A DNA stretch of 64,000 bases from Phaeotremella fagi. Taxonomy: Eukaryota; Basidiomycota; Tremellomycetes; Tremellales; Phaeotremellaceae. Below are positions 47,280-59,100 of this stretch, piece after piece (positions within the stretch are counted from its first letter, which is position 1; every line of letters starts with the position of its first letter). The translations under genes were made by a program, and so were the position numbers. The stretch covers positions 1,302,001 to 1,366,000 of the forward strand of contig BCHU01000008.1 in the NCBI GenBank assembly GCA_001599715.1. Reading direction: 5' to 3'. The notes beneath the pieces were generated by a model. That model was not told the origin of the DNA. It was given only the letters and a program-made list of their open reading frames with translations, and ran no database searches.

Positions 47280-48109
47280 GGAGTCTGAAAAGTGAAAGAG
47301 ATGGATGTGTGAGTTGAATGAGATAAGAGAAAAGACTCAGGCTCTAAACCATTTATGTATCTGATAAATCCGTAAAGACAGTGCTTGCGAAGAAATCGCG
47401 TGAGAAACAAGGAGACGAATGACCCAGAGATCTCTATTCAACAAAGGGGAGCTGCGAATACCTCTGGATTTCAAGTTTCATGAACCTCATGAGACTTAGG
47501 GACCACTGCGATTGAGAATATTTTTGTTGAGTTTCCGGTAGATGGTATTAAGGGGGTTGTAAGTTGATGGATTTGACAAAAGAATGTGGAAGATTGGAGT
47601 GTAGATGATTCAGGAGAAATTCTGATTGTCGATAAAGATAAAGGAAAGGGGGAAATATGGGTTGAAAGAATAACTTGACGACGATCAGAGATCGAGGGGG
47701 TCCGAGTTGAAGATGATAATTGGATCGACTTGAAATGGTGCTGTGTTGCGTGTGAAAGGGGTATGTACGAGATGGTATGTTATCAATGTCTTTGATATAC
47801 TGTAGAAGGAGAAGAAAGAATAAGAAGGATAAGAGAAGGAAAAGAAAACAAAACAAAGCACAACTTACTATACTCGACGTCCAGCCTGGCCTTTGTTTCA
47901 GATTTAACTCAGAGTTGGCACTGGCGACATTTGAAACGCGTCCCCTGAGTGTGATGTGATGTGGTATTCTAGACTCATTCCAACGCAGCGTGCTCGTCGT
48001 ACCTCCTGCTGTTGCTGCGAGAACACGGAATGAGTTCGTACAAACATACGGAAGTGTAGCGAATACTCCATCAACAAACGAGTCACCTATTCCACTGCTA
48101 CCACCGTCC
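47280..48109. other. FRE 1 promoter with purine-rich tract
   Basis: No gene supported. A 228-codon minus ORF (47548-48234) is Phe/Leu/Arg-rich without domain features and overlaps the hypothetical gene, so it is rejected. An almost pure purine run (plus strand, 47804-47848) could form triplex structure. This is the only upstream space of the ferric reductase gene. Confidence 0.4.
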
Positions 48110-48667
48110 TCAATCAATTGACACCTCCTCAATTCGACGACCCTCAGGAATTGAATCATCCAACATCCAACTGTACCCCTCATTCGCAAAGAAACTTCCC
48201 GGTAACCATTCTCCCTTTCCACCCGGTAAAACATATCTCAAATCATCGATCCTACCACCATTTCTAATCTCATCTCGAAATTGAGTAGCAGCGTTTGAAT
48301 TAACCAATTGTCTTTGAACATAGAATCTACCTAAACCAGTTGAGAGAGAGACATCCGATGAATTCAGTTCAACACTGACACGGATTGATGGTTCACCAGA
48401 GGTCGGATCACAGACTAAAAATGAACCTAATTTCCCTTGCGGAATCCTACTAATCATTTCTAAAAAACCTTGGTGAGCAAACCATGCTTCTTTGGGGGTT
48501 GGATAACCGTCGTTCTTGAGTTGAAAACTTTTCCCTTCCATTTCGAGCCAGACGTTGTCGTCATGGTACAAGCGTTTTCTGGTTATCGGGTTTTCGCCGG
48601 AAAGGGTTTTGGTTATTATCATTGTGTTTAATGGATATTTAGAGACAAGTGGACCCATGTTGCTCAT
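48110..48667 (-). CDS. Hypothetical protein, 185 residues
   Basis: Single exon without introns. I do not recognise the family. The sequence is protein-like with a mixed alpha/beta look: NTMIITKTLSGENPITRKRL, VWLEMEGKSFQLKNDGYPTP, GKLGSFLVCDPTSGEPSIRV and GGRIDDLRYVLPGGKGEWLPG. No signal peptide or membrane segment. It may be a single-domain cytosolic protein; the repeated Gly-Lys-Gly turns suggest a beta sandwich. Small intronless genes are rare in this window. Confidence 0.55.
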   Translation of the reverse strand: MSNMGPLVSKYPLNTMIITKTLSGENPITRKRLYHDDNVWLEMEGKSFQLKNDGYPTPKEAWFAHQGFLEMISRIPQGKLGSFLVCDPTSGEPSIRVSVELNSSDVSLSTGLGRFYVQRQLVNSNAATQFRDEIRNGGRIDDLRYVLPGGKGEWLPGSFFANEGYSWMLDDSIPEGRRIEEVSID

Positions 48668-49427
48668 CGTGGTGCGTTACTTCTACTTTATGGTGTTCAG
48701 CAATTGACTTACAGTTGCGTGTATATATCATTTACTCACTATAGTGCTTATTGGTACGTGCTCGAAGCTTAACGAGGTAAAGAAAATTGAAGATATCCTC
48801 ACAATGAATGGTTTATATCCAGTACAGTTGAAAGGCGATGTGAAAGGATCTGTCCAGATATTTTGATCAATCATCCGTTGTAGTCAATGCTTATCAGGTG
48901 ATGACGAACATGAAAAGAAAAGTGAACCTTTGTGATACGTTACATTTCACACTTCAAACCAAAATTTTCCAATGGATTGATGCATGCTGCTGTATTGATC
49001 ACAACCAAATCCACCTCCTCTCGTACTTTCAAAATCGAACCAATCTCTATTATCTAAAACTCTACAACTGACGGGTTTTGAAAGAAAATTGAATTAAAAA
49101 GAGGCGTAATCAACTCGAAAGGATAAATAAATGACCTGTAAGAACAAGAAGATAATATATCCCTATAGCCCCTAACCACCCTAAACCCCTAACCACTAAC
49201 CCCCTAACCTGTCCACTACAAGGCTCGACCTAGGTCAGTAACCAGGAGTGAAAATATATCCCCATGGCCCCTAANNNNNNNNNNNNNNNNNNNNNNNNNT
49301 GAAAATATATCCCCATGGCCCCTAACCTCCTAAACCCCTAACCACTAACCCCCTAACCTGTCCACCGCAAGACTCGACCTGGGTCAGTCACCAGCAGTGA
49401 AAATATATCCCCATAGCCCCTAACCTC
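48668..49427. other. Intergenic with minisatellite and assembly gap
   Basis: No gene seen. The left half is promoter-like sequence for the hypothetical gene. The right half is the tandem repeat described below, which ends right at the 3' end of the M24 peptidase gene. Confidence 0.5.
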
Positions 49428-49437
49428 CTAAACATCC
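49150..49437. repeat. Minisatellite, period about 98 bp, telomere-like CCCCTAA content
   Basis: Unit start AATATATCC occurs at about 49154, 49253, 49304 and 49402, so periods are 99 and 98 bp outside the gap. Each unit holds a run of CCCTAA/CCCCTAAC/CCCCCTAAC variants (similar to the C-rich telomere strand of Cryptococcus, AACCCCCT type), then a unique part (CTGTCCAC.GCAAG.CTCGACC.GGTCAGT). The array runs up to the stop codon of the M24 gene. Confidence 0.85.
49275..49299. other. Assembly gap (25 N)
   Basis: 25 unknown bases within the minisatellite. The spacing of repeat starts across the gap (51 bp instead of 98) shows that at least 47 bp, and possibly more whole units, are missing. Confidence 0.97.
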
Positions 49438-51263
49438 CCCCAATGACCAACAGGACCACTTAACCATTCACCGCCAAGTCTCCCTTCATCCTCCGAAACA
49501 ACAAAACAATCTTCCAACCTAACCCCCACATTCCCAGGTAAATAGATCCCAGGTTCTAAACTGAAAACATGTCCAACTTGAACATTTTTAACCCCTTGAT
49601 AGCCCTGTACCAAATATGGCTGTTCGTGGCCCTCCAATCCTATACCGTGACCTAATCTATGGGTGAAAATTGAGAAATCTGGTGATTCGTCTTTCTTGGT
49701 GAGGTTCATTGTTTTCACAATGTAGTTACGGGCTGTTTGATCTAGTTCTCCGAGTTTTGGTGGGACGGTGGTATTGCTTGATAGGAGAAGGTTGTAGGGT
49801 TCTTGTTGGGCTTTACGGACTGTCTCCCAAATGTCTAGATGATCTTTGGGGATTTTTGATCCAGGCAAGGCGAAAGTCTGTAATGGTGTCAGGTCGATGT
49901 TTTCGAGAATGTTCAAGATTCTTTCACCTACCCTGGTGATATCTGCAACGTAACCTCCCCATTTCCCTCCAGCATCAATAAGAACCATATCAGATTTTCC
50001 AAGTATCCTATCTGTACCAGCGCCATGGGGCAGGGCTGCGTTTTCTGCAGGCAATCAGTCAAACCGATTCACGAAATGAGTCTCGAACCCACCTCCAAAC
50101 AAAACCAATCCGTCACCACCGTCCAAACCAGTCTTCAACATTTCACGCTCCAAAATCAGACGAGTCTGAGATTCTGAGATACCGAAATGCATTTTAGCCT
50201 TGGTTTGACGAATAGCGTGAAGGGTTTTCTGCGATGGTTCGTCAGCAGAAATCTTTGATAGAACATAATTCGAACCCACCTGATTGGCACATCGTAGTAA
50301 ACCAACTTCCCTCGAATCCTTTCTTTCCCTTATCAAACTAACTTGAACTTTCATCTCACTGTCGTCGCCTTGAACCATCCCCTTATCGAAAAAAGCGTAA
50401 CCCAAACCATTCTCCACAAAGCTCCTGACCATGGGATCCAACACAATCCCACCAATCTCACCGAGATGATTGGCCAGTACATCATAAGGCGAATCATCTT
50501 CTTTCCACGATAAAAACGTTATCATCTCCTTGATCTCATCAGGAAGTTCTATCAGAGTTGCGCGAAGTTTTTCAAATTCTGGGGTTAAGAATGTGATATT
50601 GGCTTTAGCGGTTTCAGAAGGGGTTATAGAAATCAAGAAAGGTCTTTCTGACAACCACCAATCTTTTGAGCTGAAACTTCCAATGAAATATTCGGAGGAC
50701 GGTCCGGGCTCTGAGATCCAGGTCCAGGGGGTTGGTGAGTTTGATAAGACGTTCACGAGTTTGTGGAGACGATTGGTATAAGTGCTTTTGGGTGGGGTTA
50801 GGAGGTTGTCACATTCTTCCAAGAAAGATGGGGATAGTTTGGGTACTTGGTAGGATCTGTAGAAAGATGAGATGATATTTGGATTGTGTTTGGTGTACAG
50901 AGGGACGAGCTGCAGGAATAGAACCAAGGGGAGGAGGAAGTGGATAATTCGTCGATATTTTTGTAGCACTCGAGGGGGGTAAGAAGTCGATGTCTTCACG
51001 GTGTCAGTGTTGACACCATTATTGGCTTTATTACTCACCAAGGTATCTGATGCAAAGATCCGTTTCTCGTCCGAATATGTAGTAGCAGAACTTTCCTTCC
51101 TGGGAACATCTAGACAGGGAGTGCTGCCCGGAGATGGGTCAATTCGCTTAGTTGAACCACTTTCTGCCGATTGTTTCACTTCAAGCGCCTTCTGAAACAC
51201 CTCCTCATGTCTAGCTATGAAGATTTGTTCTCTGAGATGAGGTGGTATGCAGATTGAAATCAT
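49428..51263 (-). CDS. Membrane-anchored M24 peptidase (Xaa-Pro aminopeptidase/dipeptidase type)
   Basis: Exons (minus): 51263-50280, 50228-50093, 50044-49932, 49877-49428; 560 residues. The enzyme removes N-terminal residues before proline using two metal ions. Metal ligands are visible: Asp in VLIDAGG, Asp in YVADITR, His in HRLGHGIGLEGHE, Glu in SLEPGIYL and Glu in VRLEDCF. ENAALPHGAGTDR is the substrate loop. Unlike cytosolic relatives it has one hydrophobic segment at residues 106-123 (IIHFLLPLVLFLQLVPLY) after a Ser-rich cytosolic stretch, so it is probably a type II vacuolar or secretory-pathway protein. Two introns (51 and 54 nt) are multiples of three without stops. Confidence 0.88.
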
Positions 51264-51419
51264 TTGAAGATGAAGATAAAGGAGCGATTGAGATAACAGA
51301 TATCTTATCGAGTGGTGTGGGGTAATATTACGTAAGACATATTAAGACATATCAATTCGCCGTCATAAATTCCCAATTCCAATGTTCTTTGTTGAATAAA
51401 CAACCATCAAAAGATTACA

Positions 51420-52995
51420 ATGTCAGAAGATAAAATAGACGTTCCTTCACTCAAAGTGGCTGAGCTCAAAGAAGAGCTGTCTAAAAGAGGCTTAGATACA
51501 AAAGGTTTGAAAAAGGATGTAAGTCCTTCCCTTGTACTACTCGCAAATACCTGACATTACCCAGCTTGCCGAAAGACTTCAAGCTGCAATTGATACTATC
51601 GAATCGGAGGAGGCACCAGTAGAAGCCGAGTCCAAAACTGTAGAACTGGAAGAGCTACCCACAAGTGATGAAGGTGTTGGTCATGTCATGGTTGAAGGAG
51701 CAGAAGAAAGAAAGGAGGAGATTCAGATTCAGATGGAAACCGATGAGAATAAAGAATCGATACAACCAGCAATACTAGACGACGAAGTTGCGAAGGTTGT
51801 GACTGAACAGGAGAAAGAGGAAGTTAAACCTCCTACACCGACTGTCATCAAGTCTATCTCTCCGGTTCCTGTCGACGTCGACGAGAAGGCGGAAGAAATC
51901 ACAGAACAAACCCCTCTTGTCAAACCAGCACCAGTTCCCGTTGTCGCAGATTCAATCGAAGTGGAGGAGAAAGCATCAGCACAACCTGTCGACGAAGAGT
52001 TGAATCACAGAATAGCAGTCGAACGAGAAGACGTTTTAACACCCCCGTTACCAATCGGTGGACTACCTGAAATTGATGATTACATGGACGTCGATACGAA
52101 TAAAAGGAAATACGATGAAGACGGCTCCATACCACCACCCAAAAAAGTTAAACGAGTCTACAACACAGTATTACCGGAACCTTTGTCGCATTTAATCCAC
52201 CCACCCACATCAACTCTGTACATTTCCAATCTCAAACGACCATTGATCAACTCGAATCTTCACGAACACATTTTTGAAACGTCAGTCCAATCAACCAACT
52301 TGTTTCCCGAACCAAAACATCCATTTTCATCCAAAGACACACCAAACCTTTGGGTCTCAGGTATCAAAACGCATGCCTACGCTACCTTCCCATCGATAGA
52401 CGACGCGATTAAAACGGCAGAAAGAATCGAAGGTGTACAATATCCAGAAGAAACAGGTGATAAACTACATGTAGAGTTCATCCATGACGACGAAGTATTC
52501 GATTTGATCAAGAAAGAGGAAGAAGCTTGGAACAACGGTCGACAGAGATTGAATTTAAAAATCTTGAAACCTGTTGAAGAAGGTGGTGATTATTATTTCA
52601 CGTTGGAAGCTGTTGGGGGGAGTGTAGCTGGTGGTAGATTCAATCGAGGTGGTCCACCTCCTCTACCGGCTGGTGCACGATCGACTGCACGACCGATAGT
52701 ATCGAATCCAATTCCAGTTGGTGGTAGAGTCATTCGTCCAGTTCCATTGACTGGTGTGAATGCCATACCCACTAGACCTACGAATCCAAATGGTCTTGGT
52801 CCAGGTCCATCGAGGAACAATATTACTTCACAAGTAGCCAATGGAAGAGGCATTCCTCCGCACCAACTTGATGGTCGGGGACAGGAGCGGAATGGCGCAG
52901 GGGGATGGGGTAGGAAAGAAAATCCAGCGATGAGAAGGACTAAAGCTTCACCTGTGCTTTTATGGCGAGAAGGACCTGGGGGTGTTGGAGCTTGA
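51420..52995 (+). CDS. Acinus-like SAP-RRM splicing/export factor
   Basis: Exons 51420-51518 and 51565-52995; 509 residues. A SAP DNA/RNA-binding motif opens the protein (VPSLKVAELKEELSKRGLDT, then GLKKDLAERLQAAI). An acidic Glu/Val-rich stretch follows. Then comes an Acinus-type RRM (about residues 240-345) with STLYISNLKRPLINSNLHEH, WVSGIKTHAYATFPSIDDAI and KLHVEFIHDDEVF. The C-terminus reads NPAMRRTKASPVLLWREGP, close to the RNPS1-SAP18-binding (RSB) motif of animal Acinus (FRKTK-x-x-P-x-x-x-W). Acinus scaffolds the ASAP complex on spliced mRNA. The SAP start alone could suggest Tho1, but the RRM and RSB-like tail favour Acinus. Arg/Gly/Pro-rich linker before the tail. Confidence 0.72.
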
Positions 52996-53130
52996 TGTAG
53001 ATACGTAGATATGATATATGAACGAGAGTGCACCATGAGTAAAGTGAATGAAACGCCACCAAGTGTTGCTTACGCGTAGGCCAATTTATGGTAACATCAA
53101 AGTCATCTCTTTACACTCCATCCATCCATA

Positions 53131-54024
53131 ATGTCTGGAACGAAGCAATACAAAGCTATAGGAGTAAGTGACTGATCTCAAATAATCAAAACGATTCAAC
53201 CCTGCTCACACAGCATAGGAGGATTCATGGAAGCGGACGGATAAAGTTGTAAGTTGTTCAATCGTGGAGGTTATTCCAACTGATTCAAATAGAACGCTGA
53301 ACTGTTCACGTTAACATATGGAGCATTAGTTGTTCAATTGATCAAAGTAAAGCATTGTCTTCTTAAGACAAAAGGACAGATAGCTGATAGTTTAATAGGA
53401 TTATGAAGATTACGGAGAAGTCAACAAACAACTTGATAAAATGTAAACTATAATGTTTGTGGAGTGTCAACTGATATCGTATAGGGGCTACAACATCGGT
53501 ACAAGATTGATCGAAGATTTCCTAGCTAGAACAGGGATGGGTAAATGTCAAACTTTCTCTGATACAGCAGAAGTGATTTCAAAGGTGGGTAAAGAGGTCC
53601 AATTAGAGTTAACAATCTAGGTCGCCTTCAAAACCTTCTTAAGCATCACACCAACCCTGTCATTCCCAGCACCAACGATCCCATCCCAACAACCCAACAC
53701 GACAGGTTCAACCATAACCTCCTTACCACCACCCACAGAATTCGTTCTCACGTTCGACGAAAATCCGTTAAGTGAATTCGCAGAGTTACCTAGAGACGCT
53801 AGAGAAGGTGGGTTGTGGTTCAGTAATGTTTTAGGTGGTGTTATCAGGGGTGCTCTTGAGATGGTGAGTCTGAGGTTTAGGAGCAAGGATTAATGGTGTA
53901 CTAGATCCAGATGCAAGTCGAAACTCGATTTTTATCTGATACGCTTCGTGGGGATGAGACTACTGAGCTTTGGGTTAGACTTGTTAGGATCTTGGAAGAG
54001 GAACAGCCTGAGAATGACGAGTAA
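53131..54024 (+). CDS. BET3: TRAPP complex subunit Bet3
   Basis: Seven exons: 53131-53163, 53219-53248, 53293-53346, 53399-53442, 53485-53584, 53621-53863, 53905-54024; 207 residues. Bet3 is the core subunit of TRAPP I-III, the Rab GEF that tethers ER-derived and Golgi vesicles. Near-invariant blocks: KRTDKVNAELFTLTYGALVVQL, KDYEDYGEVNKQLDKMGYNI, GTRLIEDFLARTGMGKC and TAEVISKVAFKTFL, then WFSNVLGGVIRGALEMIQM. A 25-residue Ser/Thr/Pro insertion (after SFPAPTIPS) is longer than in yeast. Small exons of 33, 30, 54 and 44 nt are all confirmed by phase. Confidence 0.95.
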
Positions 54025-54098
54025 AGCGTTGGACGTTATGATAAAGACGTTACGATAAATGCTACATGTATACAACGATAGATCTAATCAACTAACCA

Positions 54099-56070
54099 CT
54101 AACCCTTGACAGTCCCAGCTCCACTCGTAGCATAAGACGAAATGTCATCTCTAATCCCCAACCCAACATTCCCATTCCCATTCCCATTCTCAATCTCATT
54201 CCCACCAGCGCCAACAGCGAAACTCTGTCCAGGTGTACTATCACCTTCATCTTCATCTTCCTCGTCAACCCTAGGTCTCCCCCAACGTGGATTAGGTGCT
54301 TGCAAGAATTCAGAATTCTGTCTGACGTTATGATATTGAGGTTGACTCTCTGAATCTCTTCTACCTGAAACGAAATTATTCCCTATCGTCGAACTAGACG
54401 CTCTCCAGCCTTTACGTCTGTATCTACCAGATTGAGAAATGCTTGTAACCCGTTGTAAACCGAATGGTGTATGATTAACATTCTGTTGATCGTTGGACGC
54501 TGAATTCTTCTCCAATTTATCTTGTTGAAGTTGTGAGGTGTTCTTTTCAAATTCCATCCTCCATCTCAAAGCCTTTCCTAGATTCTCGATAGACTCTCTA
54601 ACCTCCTCATCTCTAGCTATAGAATCTCCCAAATCCCGAAGTGGAAAGAACGAAGAGTAACGAGACTGAGTGGAAATGATCAACGACATTTGTAACAACC
54701 TCTGTAGATCGGTCGTGCTGGGTGGATTGTTTTCGTATGTCGGTGTAGGAGACGGTGAGGGTGAAGGTGATCTCCCATCTGACGTTGCTGCTATGAGTGG
54801 GATGAGACGGGAGAGAAGGGGAAGTAGGATATGTAGAAGGAATCCTGAAAGAAGGAGATGTCTAACTGCAATGGGCGATTTGGTGCTCGTAGTTGTTGGT
54901 GATAAATCCCTAACTTGCGTGAACGGCAGGAATATCCCTTCCAGATACTACAAGTTAGTCGACAGTCTACACTCAAACTTACAGGTAGATTCTGTGCCCA
55001 AAAGAAAGACCAGATCTCAGCTAATCTTTGTAACAACTTCCTATCCTCCAAAGTCTCGATTTTACTCTTCAACGTCATCATGCCTGAACCTATGAAATCC
55101 GTGAAATCCGTTATCAAAAGTGAAACGATCCGAGAAGGTGGTGCACGTTGTGAAGTAGCTACGATATGTTGATGACAAAGGAGACTGATGTCAGCGTAAA
55201 ATTTCTAATAGCACTCACTTCAACTCCTCGATTGAACTTTTCAAAGGACTCCCAGCGAAAAGTGGAAGTACGTGAATCATCAGTATACTCCAAGGTGAAT
55301 CAGGTCGACTATGAGCTATAGTCTCCCTAACGCTTTTCCCAATAAGATTGTTTCCCAGTCCATGGTCTGATCTTTCTTGATGTGAGAGGTCCAACGAAGT
55401 CGTTGGAAGAGCCGTTCCATCTGGTAAGAACACTAACGAGGAATTAGGATTGGAATTGAGATTGGTGCTAGAGAGTGAGAGTGATGGTCTTGGTGTGGAG
55501 ATGTTTGAGATTTGGTAGTTTGATCGATTTGACGATGTCGTCGATAGAGAGGTAGTGGATTGAAGCGCCGGGGAGAGGGAAGGTAGAGGTGGTAAATGTG
55601 ACAAAGTCGATGATACCTATACATTAACACCATCAATGTCATGAACCTACCAATTTATTATCATAAACACCAACAGCCCAACCCTTGTTCTCCCGTTTAT
55701 GAGGACTAGGAGGTCCAACCAAAGAATTAGCGAAAACAGGTGCAGGAGGTGTAGGAGCCGGTGGTAACCTCTTATCATGTTTCGCAGGTACCGGTGGTGG
55801 TCCCTCTGATGATCTAGAAACATCACTCCCACCCCCGCTAGTGTGGGTCTTTTGATTTGAGGAGACGTTGGATCCTGACGCGGCGGATAGGTTCGACAGA
55901 GTCGGTGAAGGTGGGAGAGGTGCTTTTCTTGGTGAGATCAGTTGTTGGGGTTGGATTGGGAATTGGAGGGTTTGGATTTGGTTCAGTGGGGTTATTGGAC
56001 CTCCTGGATTTGGGGTGTTGGGGGTGGGGGGGATTATGGTTAGATTCGTGGGCTGTCTTGGTCTAGACAT
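54099..56070 (-). CDS. TORC2 subunit, HbrB/Bit61/PRR5 family
   Basis: Exons (minus): 56070-55651, 55616-55219, 55184-54983, 54947-54099; 622 residues. Bit61/PRR5 proteins bind TORC2, which controls actin, sphingolipids and AGC kinases at the plasma membrane. The HbrB domain (about residues 250-420) includes WSILMIHVLPLFAGSPLKSS, LLCHQHIVATSQR, ITDFTDFIGSGMMTLKSKIE, LQRLAEIWSFFWAQNLPYLE, GIFLPFTQV and SPIAVRHLLLSGFLLHILLP. The N-terminus is Pro/Ser-rich with PPPVPAKHDKRLPPAP and may bind SH3 domains. Its start lies only 98 bp downstream of the next gene's stop, both on the minus strand. Convergent to BET3 with 74 bp between. Confidence 0.9.
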
Positions 56071-56168
56071 TGTGGGTGAGTGTTGAAGAGAAAAAGAATA
56101 ACAACGGTTCAACAAGGTTTAAATACGGGGCACCAAAAATATCCATGCAGTATAGAGATACAACCACA

Positions 56169-59100
56169 TCACCGACCAGATTTAAAAATCCCCTTGAACC
56201 CTTTCCCCTTGACACTCTTCTTGTCATCCTCCCTAACCCCATAATTCGATTCGAAATCAACTGCAACCCGTCCACCGTGATGTTTAACAAAACTCCTTCC
56301 GTTCCCATTCCCATCAAGTCCAAAAGAACCAGTCGAATTAGCAGCAGTAGGTTGCACGTACATGCTCTGAGCCAATCTCGGTGATATATCACCGGTTCTT
56401 AGAACAGGTCTATCTGAAACTGGATCAAACGATTTCCTAGGCGGTTGATAATTCTGATATCTAGATTGGGGGTGTGAAGTGTAATCTGATCTAGGTTGTA
56501 ACAATCTGTTATTGTTTTGACGAGGATCATAGATCGTTCCGTTCAAACTGAAATCCGTATCACCGAATTGACCGATGAAACTATCGGGTGAATCGTGTCC
56601 AGGAGGTAGAGGTGGTAGATTTTTGAATCTGTTCGGTGAGAGAGCTCCATTCTGAGACGGGGATTTAGGTTGATGCTGGTACTGAGGAGGATTGACGAAC
56701 TGGACTGGTGGTGGTGTTTCAAGAGACGGCGCAAGTAGTGTACCTGTTGAATTCGAATATGCTGATCCCGTTTTGGATCTAACAGCGAACGGTGGATAAG
56801 GATTCGGGACATGAGAATTAGCCAAAGATGACGGTCTGATAGACCCAGGTTCCTCAGTAAAAATGGGTTCCCTTTGATTCCCATTGGATAAAACCTCAAC
56901 AATCGAACCCCGACGATCGTTCTCTTCACCCAATTCGTTGACAGTTTCCGAACGTCGACGACCTTGAGCCGAAGCGTAACTTTCACGTCTAGCTCCCGAG
57001 ACGAATCTTGAACTGGTAGGACTGACACTTTGACTACCACCTGACGACGAACTTGCCATGGGAGCTGAGACGGATCGTATACCGAACGGTGAAGATTGAT
57101 AAGGTCCTTGAGGATGACTGGAAGCTTGAGAGTCAGTCAACATTGAAGAAGAGGAACCTGATCTATCTCTGGAATGTTTTCGATCGCCTCTACCGACGAG
57201 ATAGGATATCGGAGGTGGTGGTGCCAGTGGTGCGCCCAGATCACTTTCCTCCTCTCTCCTATATGTCATTGGCCTCTCACGGTCAGATGATTTCCTAGGA
57301 GTTTTCGGTTTCATCTTTTGGAATAGACCTTTGATACCTTTCTTCTTTTTCGTTTCAACCTCTTCATCGTCATTACCTCTTGACCATTGGGATAATCTAC
57401 TGGCACTAGTGTTTCTAGGCAATCTCTCGTCATCAGCCAACGACACTCGTGACGAGAAAAATGAAGGTCGAGACGGTGAAGCCAAAGAGACTGATCTTGG
57501 ATGAGCATAGATTTGATTTGCGGTCGCCTTGTTTCTGCGATCAGAATCGATACCCAGGCTACATGGTTAGCTTTGACATCTGCCTTGACCTACTGCATAT
57601 CCATCATACTTCCACTGCCACCATGACTACCTCCAAAGAGACTGGTAACACTTCCACCCCATCGACCAAACATGCTCCTCCTTCCTCCATGACTAGTTTC
57701 ACTTCCCTCTCTAGCAGCCCCAGCTCTAACAGCGAACGAGAACGGTCTCAAACCAGATTCAGCAGGTGACATTGCCATATCCCAATCGTCGTCATCCCAA
57801 TCATCATCCCTCCGAATTCTAGGTCCAGTCAATCCAGATAAATCAGGTCGACCTGAATTGATGGGAACTTGAACAGGAGTCCTAACCTGTTTAGGTTCCC
57901 TGTCTGGGTAAAAGTGAGTTTGAGGTCTGGGAGCTGGATTAACACGTTCAGGCGGTGGTAGAGATAATTTCGCGAGATCCGCAGGAGATGAAGGAGATTG
58001 TCGAACTGTGGTCAAGACACGTAAATGTTGTTTTGGTTGAGGGATATGTCTAGTTTCCCATCCAGTAGATCCCGAAGCCTGCTTCTCTCCATGCTCAGAT
58101 GAACTTGACCATACAGCTGAATCTTCATCTGGTTCAGGATATCGACCGAGACGTTGAGCTTCTGAACGAATTTCTTGAATCAGACTGTATTGGTTTTGGA
58201 GAAAAGATTGTAAAGTGTTGTAACGAAGTGCAGACGCCGATGGGAACTGGATGTTAGTGGAGTCAAACAACAACCTACCTTTGTCATGACAGCTTTGATC
58301 CCATCTTCAGTCAGTTCACCACCTCTACTTCCAAGAAATCCTCTGGGTAAACCTTCCCCACCATTTTCTTCCCAAGAAAAGCCTCTCCAACCGATATGTC
58401 TAACTTGGTCGTCCCAATCTTTCAAACTTTGAGATCTAGACTTGTCGACTGAATCCCTATACACACCAAGATTCGACAACAGATCATTCTCCTTTATCCT
58501 AGAATCGTTAAACGCAACATCACTCGATCTATCCCATACCCCTTCACCGGAAACGTCGACATCAGCCAAATCCCTATCACGCATCATGCATTCTAAACAG
58601 ATTTCCTCTGGAGGTTGTAAATTGGGTTTCGAAGACGGTCGACCAAGTCCTACACCACCTGAAGCGACTCGAGGTCGTTGCTGAGTCTTTGATTGTCCAG
58701 GTGATGTCGTTGGGTAAGGTCCTGAATCAGAAAGTCCAGCGATGATGGGTAAATTGGATGCAGACGTGGAAGCCTTTGTGGATTGATAAAAAGCAGGTGT
58801 TGGTAAAGTCGTCGATTTTATTGGAACGATTTCCGTTTCTGGTAAAGTCGATTTCTCCATGTTGACAGGTGGTCGAGGTAGAGAACGTCTACTTGGTGAA
58901 AGGGGTGATTTCTTTAGTTCCCCTTCTCGACTGATTCTGGTGTCAATGACCGGTGTAGGTCGGGCGACCGGCATTGAAATGACTGGATCTAGAGATGATC
59001 TTCTTTCGTTGATTTTCGCAGGTTCTCTCGAAGGTGTTGATTCAACTTCTGATACTCGTACTGGAGACGCAGTCCTAGCGACTGGACTAGCTTCGATGAT

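Noticed and set aside
47548..48234. 228-codon minus ORF between FRE 1 and the 185-residue protein
   Set aside because: Phe/Leu-rich stretch comes from the purine tract read on the other strand; it overlaps a better gene and has no domain.
49150..49437. Chromosome end (true telomere)
   Set aside because: CCCCTAA blocks are embedded in a complex 98-bp unit and lie between ordinary genes on both sides.
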